From: Cranoglanis bouderius
Lineage: Eukaryota > Chordata > Actinopteri > Siluriformes > Cranoglanididae
DNA: 64,000 nt
Assembly: GCA_023630585.1 (NCBI GenBank)
Contig: CM042539.1
Span: 29,348,255-29,412,254 of the forward strand
Direction: 5' to 3'
The notes below the pieces were generated by a model. It saw only the letters and a program-made list of their open reading frames with translations, made no database searches and was not told where the DNA came from. The position numbers and the translations under genes were made by a program. Shown here piece by piece: positions 56,621-64,000 of this stretch. Numbering within the stretch: position 1 is the stretch's first letter; every line of letters starts with the position of its first letter.

Positions 56621-59235
56621 TTCAGTTCAGTTTATTTGTATAGCGCTTTTAACAATGGTCATTGTCCCAAAGCAGCTTTACAGAAATATTTAAATTCAGG
56701 ACATAGATTTTAAATTTATGAATTTATCCCCAATGAGCAAGCCAGAGGCGACAGTGGCAAAGAAAAACTCCCTGAGACGATATGAGGAAGAAACCTTGAG
56801 AGGAACCAGACTCAAAAGGGAACCCATCCTTATCTGGGTGACACCGGATAGTGCAATTATAAATAAATAAATAAATAAATAAATACCTTCTATAAATGTA
56901 CCAGTACTACATGGTCAAATAGCAGTTGTGAAACCATGAAAATTCATTACAGTTTTTATATGAAGTCTGTTTTGTTGAACTTCTTCACTGTTGGAGACTT
57001 GAGTGCCAAACTGTTTGTGGCAATTGCAGTCCTAGCCATCATAGCATAACTGTTCATATGAATTGAGGTCCAAAGCCATCTTTATGGTTTTTAAGTGGTA
57101 CCATCCTCAGTAATCTCAATGATCTTTGGGCTGCACCATGTGGGGCCATCCTCAGCAGCAGCATGTGACTTCCAATTGATGAGATCTCCAACCAGAAGTA
57201 GGGCGACATCATCCAAACATCCCAGTTCACCACAACACACTATGCCTGTGAGACCTCTAGATCTGCTCCTTTACCTAAGAAAAAAAAACTATTCACAAAA
57301 GGCTTGACTAAACAAACATGTTTTCAGCCTGGACTTGACACTGAGACTGTGTCTGAGTCCCGAACACTAATTGGAAGGCTGTTCCATAACTGTGGGGCTT
57401 TGTAAGAGAAAGCTCTTCCCCCTGCTGTAGCCTTCAATATTCGAGGTACCAACAAATAGCCTGCACCTTTTGATCGAAGTAGGCGTGGCGCATCATAAAA
57501 GACCAAAAGTTCATTTAGGTACTGTGGCGCGAAGCCATTTAGCGCTTTATAAGTCAATAGTAGTATTTTATAATCAATGCGAAATTTCACTGGGAGCCAA
57601 TGCAGTGTGGATAAGATAGGGGTGATGTGGTCATATCTTCTAGTTCTAGTAAGGACTCTTGCAGCTGCATTCTGGACTAACTGGAGCTTGTTTATGCTCC
57701 TACTGGAACATCTAGACAGTAAGGCATTACAATAATCCAACCTAGAGGTGACGAAAGCATGGACTAATTTTTCTGCATCATGTAGTGACAATATATTTCT
57801 TATCTTAGCAATATTTCTGAGATGAAAGAAGGCTATCCTAGTAATATTATCTATGTGGGCGTCAAAGGAAAGACTGGAGTCAATAATCACACCAAGGTCT
57901 TTTACTGCTGCACATGATGACACAAAATGTCCATTCAGAGTTACTATGTAATCAGAAAACTTACTTCTAGCTGCATGTGGTCCTAGTATAAGTACTTCTG
58001 TCTTGTCAGAATTTAGTAAGAGGAAGTTAATAAGCATCCACTGTCTAATGTTCTTTACACATTCCTCGACTTTATTAATCTGGTGTCTGTCATCTGGCTT
58101 TGCTGAAACATACAACTGTGTGTTCCATGTTTACGAATAATTTGACCCAGAGGTAGCATATATAAAGAAAAAAGCAGTGGGCCTAAAACAGAACCTTGCG
58201 GAACACCAAACTTAACCTCAGTATGCATAGAGAATTCACCATTTACATTACGAACTGATAACGATCAGTCAAATAAGACCTGAGCCAGGAGAGGGCCGTT
58301 CCCTTAATGCCAACAACGTTTTCTAGTCTATCAAGGAGAAGAGTATGATCAGTTGTATCAAAAGCTGCACTAAGGTCAAGCAACACAAACATGGAGACAC
58401 AACCCTGATCAGAGGCCAGCAGTAGGTCATTTACCACTTTAACCAGTGCTGTCTCTGTGCTATGATGAGGCCTAAATCCTGACTGATATATTTCATGAAT
58501 GTTATTCCTATTTAGGTACGATCATAGCTGCTGTGCTACAACCTTTCTAAGATCTTGGAGATAAATGGGAGATTTGATATTGGCCTATAGCTGGACAATT
58601 GACAGGGGTCGAAGTCAGGTTTTTTAATCAGGGGTTTGATAACTGCTAGTTTAAATGATTTAGGTACATTGCCAGTGCTAAGGGAAGAATTGATTATTTT
58701 TAGAAGGGGTTTGATTATTTCTGGAATAATCTGTTTGAAGAAACATGCAGGTAAGGCATCTAGAATACAAGTTGATGATATTGATGAAATTAATGAAATA
58801 AGTTCGGTCTCTCTAAGGGGAGTAAAGCACTCTAATCGTTGATCTGATATTGCTATATTATTATCTACAGGGTTAGTTAGACTGTCTGGTTTTAAATTAA
58901 TAGTCTGAATTTTAATTTATTTTTAATTTTGCCAATGAAAACACTCATGAAATCATCGCTGCCATATAATGATTGTGTGCCTGTTTCTGTGGCGGTTTTA
59001 TTCCTAGTTAATTTTGCTATAGTATTAAATAAGAATCTAGGATTATTTTTGTTCTCTTCAATTAAGGTAGAGAGATCTGAGAGTGATCTAGCAGCATTAA
59101 GAGATTTCCTATAGTTCAGGAGGCTCTCCTTCCATGCTGTTTGAAATACTACCAATTTGGTTTGACACCATTTACGTTCTAATTGTCGAGTGATCATTAT
59201 ACCAGGGTGCTAGCTTTTTCTCTCTAATTATTTTT
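56621..59235 (-). mobile_element. LINE retrotransposon (L2-like), inactive
   Basis: Reading from right to left: 59197-58892 (RKWCQTKLVVFQTAW, FNTIAKLTRNKT), linker between endonuclease and RT; 58437-58243 (FVLLDLSAAFDTTDHTLLLD), RT core; about 58200-58140 (GVPQGSVLGPLLFSLYM); 58115-57324 (LYVSAKPDDRHQINKVEECV, DLGVIIDSSLSFDAHI, SRLDYCNALLSRC, STLHWLPVKFRIDYKILLLT), the post-RT region. The tail 56621-56830, ending in (ACTGA)n-type sequence, matches the solo tails at 10.4 and 18.1 kb. The endonuclease domain is absent, frames change at least twice, and the YADD box is deleted between 58115 and 58140. Confidence 0.9.
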
Positions 59236-59259
59236 CTTTTAAGTGGAGCTTCCTTATCT

Positions 59260-59782
59260 AATGAGTACAATCATTCAGGCTTTTAGGGAGTACAGGGACT
59301 CAAATACACAAAGTTCCAGAAGGACTGAGGCAGTTGTTTGCTGCTGTGAATACCACACCAATCTCGAGTGGAGCGTGAGCGGGGTTTCTCCAAAACGAAT
59401 TTCATTTGTAGGTCATTCTAGAAGCACTTTTATGTGTCCGTAAGCTTGGGGACCGGGACCTTTTCACATGCCTCCAGACTTTCCAGATCACTACCCTCTT
59501 AGTGTTCTGGGAGCTGCAGGTTTACAAATTAAGCACTGTGCCTTCCTCAGTGGACGTTTGTGAATGTCTACTCCTCGGTTGGTCCGCAACACTTCCAGTC
59601 TTTTTGAATTTGATAATAAGTTTGGCAGCAGTGTCGTGTGTGTGTGTGTGTGATGTGTGATGTGCTTGCCATGTTTCCTGTTAAAGTCCAAAGCAACCGT
59701 GTGACCACTCTTCGATCCAGCCATGAGAATGATTTCATGACGTTCTTTTGTCGAAGGCATTCTTAAAGGCTATCTGAAAAAA

Positions 59783-59870
<88 letters not shown>

Positions 59871-59955
59871 CTAAGTATGAAACATTTTGGAAGGTATTTT
59901 GCTAAAAAGTGTTAATTTCCCCTATGTATGGAGACTTTTTGTTCATCCTGTATAT
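59260..59955 (-). mobile_element. Mariner/Tc1-type relic with microsatellite insertions
   Basis: On the - strand, 59760-59491 starts MPSTKERHEIILMAGSKSGH, then TVALDFNRKHGKHITHHT, a transposase N-terminal helix-turn-helix. It passes into a (TG)n run and then frameshifted NLLSNSKRLEVL. A possible right end lies near 59951 (gactttttgttcatcctgta). The A-run and TA-run at 59777-59866 interrupt it. Confidence 0.5.
59777..59866. repeat. Poly-A followed by (TA)n
   Basis: About 24 A residues then 33 TA units. A candidate for length polymorphism or assembly error. Confidence 0.95.
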
Positions 59956-60061
59956 TAGCAAACTAAAGCCAGAAGAGAATAAATTGCAGTTGTGGGGGAA
60001 AAAGTTCCCACATTATCATATGATGGCTATCAACATAAGAGAGTAAATACATTTTCATCAT

Positions 60062-60170
60062 GTGCATGATGCCCTGCCATGGTATGGTGTCCTATCCAGT
60101 TCATGGCACACCTAGTGTTAGCGAGATAGGCTCCAGGTCCGTCGCAACCAAGACCAGCGATTGCTGAATA
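60062..60170 (+). repeat. SINE-like repeat tail
   Basis: Words gccctgccatggtatggtgt, cctatccagtt and gataggctccagg match the 3' part of the fish repeat also seen at 51.2 kb. Confidence 0.5.
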
Positions 60171-60471
60171 TGAATGGGTTTTATTTTGACGATGTCCACT
60201 TGCACTGGCGAAGCTGCTGTTGGTTATTAACTCTGGCCCAGAAAGCAATTTCACAGGCCATTTCCAGCCGAACCTATAGAATAAATGTGAACAAAGCCTG
60301 CCCTTTAGCAAGGAGATACCAGCGCATCTGTCTGCGTCACGAGAACAAAGCAGCACCGGCACAGTGTGACTTTCTAGCCAGATGAAAGCAGTGCAACTAC
60401 TGGGCGGGTCATCAGAGATCATTGTCTTAACGGGTTCTGTGTGAATTGTGTTCATTGTCTCATGTACAGTG

Positions 60472-60473
<2 letters not shown>

Positions 60474-60517
<44 letters not shown>
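60474..60517. repeat. Poly-T tract (44 bases)
   Basis: An uninterrupted T run; length is uncertain for technical reasons. AATAAA-type sequence follows at about 60590. Confidence 0.9.
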
Positions 60518-60518
<1 letters not shown>

Positions 60519-61191
60519 TTATTTCAATTTCTGTGTACTGTGCATTACAAACTGTCCCCATTTTTCAGGACCCAAGGGTATAGACAATGAAATAAAGATA
60601 AAATGTGAAATAGCCAAGTTAAGTTAAAAATCGTCCATTATTGACAACAAAATGTGACTTAATGTTGCAGTGTTCTAAAAAGGTTTGTATTTCCGTAATA
60701 ATAACAACTTGTTCTTGTCAGAGGTGGTTGGAGTATCAAAAATATTTACTCAAGTAAAAGTACCATTAATAAGAAACAAATACTCAGGTAAAAATAAAAG
60801 TTCTCATCCAAATATCTACTTGAGTAAGGAAGTATCTAGTTAAAAGAAAAATACTACAGATGTAGCTGTTACTCATTACGCAGGAAGTGTCGCATAAAAA
60901 CAGACTGAATGTAAATAAATGTTTGGAATGGATGTAACTCTTCTGAGTAAAGCTTCCGCTCGCTGTGACTTTCAACAAATCTTAGGCCATAAAAAGTCTT
61001 AAATATCATAAATAGTGGGGGGAAAGTCTTAAAAAAATTATTCGTGGAGGTCTTACATTTTGGAGTGTGAACAGAGGAGATGTTTGAAACAGCAAACGTT
61101 TTTGATTGGTTGGTGATTATTATGGTAACTGATTTGCCTGCTAACAGAGCTGCTAGAGTGGCACAGGATGTGCTGAGGTGGACGTGAAGTA

Positions 61192-62110
61192 ATGGGGAAA
61201 TGTAAATTTAACAGCAAGTGGCACGAAAATAATCATTTCTCTGATTGGTTAAAACCGGTACTGGGGAAATGATTTGGAAGCCCGCTGTAGCATTTGTAAG
61301 AAATGCTGTAAACTTGGCTCTATGGGTGTTAAGGCCAAGGAATCGCACATGCAAGGGGAAAAGCACAAGCCATATGTGTGAGCTTGTCAGCAAAATCCTA
61401 CTGCGCCCTATTGCACCCAGGTAGCCATCCTAGCTTGCAATGTTACTACTGAAACTGCAACAACTTCCAGCCAGCAATCATTTGACATTCATTTGACATT
61501 CAGTGTGTGGCTCTACACCAACACTGAAAGTGGCGGCTATCTGGGTATTACGGACAGTGGGGACTCATCACTCGTACACTTCAAACGACACCGACTCAAT
61601 TTTTCAAGCAATGTTTCCTGACTTCGAGCTTGTGAAGACCTTCACATGTGGACGAGACAAGACTGCCAACATCAGCAGGTTCGGTTTGGCTCCGTACATT
61701 AAAAAAAAAGCACTTGCCAAGGCAGTAAGCAAGGGTGTGTGTTTGTGGTCATGTTTAATGAGGGTCTAAACAAAACAACCAAGACCAAGCAAATGGACCT
61801 TCACTTGCAATATTGATGCGATAAACAAGTTCAGTCAAGGTACATTCCTAGTGTTTGTCATTTTTTTTTTTCTCACCACATACTGTCTCATTTAAGACAG
61901 ACATGTTCCTTGTATCTTAGGGAAAGATGGTGAGCTGCTTGTTCTGCCCGGCCCTGGAGTTGGATGATGGTCATGATAAATGGCCAGATTGTTGGGGTCA
62001 ATGGTTGACGAGCACTTTCAGAGTCTATATAGAGACAGCATTGTTGCAGCAGGGACATTGTTCAAAAGTGCATTTAACTTTGCACTGCAGTGGAAGATAA
62101 GAAAACTTTA
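61192..62110 (+). pseudogene. Transposon-derived multicopy gene, decayed
   Basis: Begins MGKCKFNSKWHENNHFSDWL. After a stop and a frameshift it gives EARCSICKKCCKLGSMGVKA and KESHMQGEKHK, a C2H2/BED-like zinc knuckle. A second block at 61540-61770 reads IWVLRTVGTHHSYTSNDTDS, FPDFELVKTFTCGRDKTANI and SRFGLAPYIKKKA; then FNEGLNKTTKTKQMDLH in another frame. A third, at 61990-62100, reads MVDEHFQSLYRDSI. This order matches a large family of transposon-like fish proteins, probably hAT-related. There are several stops and shifts, so it is dead. Confidence 0.65.
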
Positions 62111-64000
62111 GAGTTATGATCATTTGCTTCTGGTAGAGACACCGGTGGCCTCATTAGGGGTCCAGGCTGACGAAGCTCTCTACATAAATTCTCGCTACCT
62201 ACAGCCTGAATATGAGAACTGGCACGTTGGTTTAAATCAATCAAATCGCATTATGTTTGCACAGGTATGATGGCGAGTTCAGATGTTGGATGTTTAGCCC
62301 CTCCTCAGTGCAATATTAAAAAGGCAATATACTGTATATACACGTGAGTATACAGACAATGTAAACCCCAAGTAATTCAAATGACAAAATACAAAGGGTG
62401 ATTGAGGTGTCAGCTGGTAGTGTGATGGTACATCAGTTACATGACTATTGCAAAAGGCACAGAATGAATTGGGTGGTCACATTGTATGGGGTTGATGGGG
62501 TGTGGGTGGGATTGTGCATGCAGTTATGAGTTTTAGAGGCATGCTCAAACCACATGCTAGTGCACTGGATATTCAGCAGCCCGATGGCCTTGGGGGGGGA
62601 AAAGCTGTCCGGAAGCCATCTGGTTCTGGACCTCATGGTGCAGCGTCGTCTGCCGGACTCTGGCTTGGGTGGCTGGAGTCACTTGTGATGGTGCAATTCA
62701 CAACACCGTTTTATAAAGATAATGTTTACACGCCATAAGATGTTTTTATCAGGTTATTAGTATTGTAGGAAGATTCTGTGGCACTGCCTCTTGATATTCT
62801 CACAGAGCACAGTTTGCAGTCTGCTTTGTCCAAATCCCTGTGATTTCATGTTGTCTGTTCATTAACTGTTAATAGTACCATGCGGTATTGGATGTTGGTA
62901 TCGGAAGCTTTCAAAAAACAAACAAAAAAAAACAAACAAAAAAAACAAACAAACAAAAAAAACCAATACCAGTATCAGTATTGATGCATCCCTAGTAATA
63001 ATTTCTAAATGATGTCCCTGACTACTTTACTGGTTTCTTCTAATCATCCAGTATAGCACAAAAGCAAATTTCCACTTCACTCAGATTTCTGATTTCCTAT
63101 GAGTCGCTCACAATTGATCATTGAAAGAACAGAAGCAAGAAAAGGGAATGCCCTGTGTGATGGAACTGCTGTCGAAAATCAGCTTTCTACCCACTTTAGA
63201 AAGATTAATTTCCTGCTGCTGGCCTTTGGGTGCTGGGTGTTTTGGAACTAGTCTTCAAATGACTCCATCTCTTCCTCTGTAGGCACCATCCAGACAATCT
63301 GCAGTACACAGCATGAGTCCTCTGTTGATGCAATGCCTTCTAATATTAACTCCAGTCAAGAAAGGCATTCAGTTGCTTGGAGGCTAGAAAAATACCTCCA
63401 GCATCCATAATCATATTAATCTGTTCAATGTTATTGAATACGTACTTATTCAATATTGGAGCTAAAGCCAATTCACATATATTTTGTAGGTTCCTGGAGT
63501 AAAGCTTTGATTCCGTAACAACGTAAAACACATTCATCCTTCCTTCCATTTCTGGGATACAAATGTTTGTATTTTACATAAAAAGCACAGTGAAGGCTAC
63601 ACAACATTTTAAAGGTAAAGAGACACTCCTTTATTCTAAAGAAATGTCTTTATTGGTCAATGTACAGAAAGTGCTGTAGTGACCACCAGAGAAAAGGCAT
63701 AACTTGTAACATTTACAAAAACAAAATAGAGCGATTTCAAGATATCTAAAACAATGTAACACATGGGACAGTTGGGTGTGGTTGAATATCTCACAACAGT
63801 GGTAGTACAAGTACATGGCAGATGAGGAAAATGGTAACCACAGCTACAAAATCGTACATGTCACACAGTGCGGAAATAAATGAAGCAAATGACCTTTTCC
63901 TAGCTTAGATCACATAGCAGGAACAACAAGCAATTTCCAGCTACAGAAGAATGACTACATTAACATCCATCTTGATTTTGATCCTACTATATTGTTAAAC
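62111..64000. other. No gene identified; repeats and possible 3' UTR
   Basis: Holds a conserved fish repeat phrase at 62575-62660 (cagcagcccgatggcctt), a CAAAA-type simple repeat at 62905-62965 beside a MITE-like end (atgcatccctag at 62984-62995), and at 63600-63830 a stretch with two - strand AATAAA signals (63630-63656). This could be the 3' end of a - strand gene lying beyond the window. The 67-codon frame 63549-63346 (-) has no recognised domain. Confidence 0.4.

Noticed and set aside
60030..60455. 141-codon - strand frame
   Set aside because: It overlaps a SINE-like tail and has no domain.
3836..62965. Regular repeats that might suggest a CRISPR array
   Set aside because: They are simple microsatellites in a vertebrate genome, without spacers or direct repeats of CRISPR type.
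63346..63549. 67-codon - strand frame that could be a coding exon of a gene right of the window
   Set aside because: No recognisable family and no paired splice sites were established. Left as an open possibility in the region note.

Overview
The window is vertebrate nuclear DNA, almost certainly from a teleost fish. Its genes are split by GT-AG introns, it is crowded with degraded Tc1/mariner transposons, LINE relics, hAT-type MITEs and microsatellites, and its protein sequences are close to fish and mammalian homologues. An ostariophysan such as a catfish is plausible from the repeat mix, but that is an inference.

Four gene loci can be supported. (1) On the + strand, the last two exons of an RGK-family small GTPase, most like rem2 (13092-13269 and 19936-20252). 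Its upstream exons were not found and probably lie left of the window. (2) On the - strand, a possible fusion gene: a RING-finger exon (35641-35378), a middle exon of unknown type (32389-32099) and a 459-residue reading frame with 16 C2H2 zinc fingers (30557-29178). (3) On the - strand, a complete copb2 gene (beta-prime COP, 22 coding exons, about 935 aa, 49686-38117). (4) On the - strand, a complete four-exon cellular retinol-binding protein gene, rbp2-like (135 aa, 55244-52117). The order and orientation copb2-rbp2 match the human 3q23 cluster COPB2-RBP2-RBP1.

The rest is mostly repeats. At least eight Tc1-like families are present, all broken by stops, frameshifts or deletions. One copy (21212-22749) sits inside another (20354-23089), and a related copy at 52238-53578 shows the uninterrupted sequence. 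Introns of copb2, rbp2 and the RING/zinc-finger locus each hold Tc1 copies. A hAT-type MITE with a perfect 8-bp target duplication lies inside a Tc1 relic at 26834-27029. A LINE with most of an L2-like reverse transcriptase, but without its catalytic YADD box, covers 56621-59235. The right end holds a decayed transposon-derived gene (61192-62110) and what may be the 3' UTR of a gene beyond the window.

The genes do not form an operon or an obvious pathway. copb2 is a housekeeping gene of the early secretory pathway with two UPR-type sites in its promoter. rbp2 handles retinol. The RGK protein regulates calcium channels and the cytoskeleton. The zinc-finger locus is the least conventional item.
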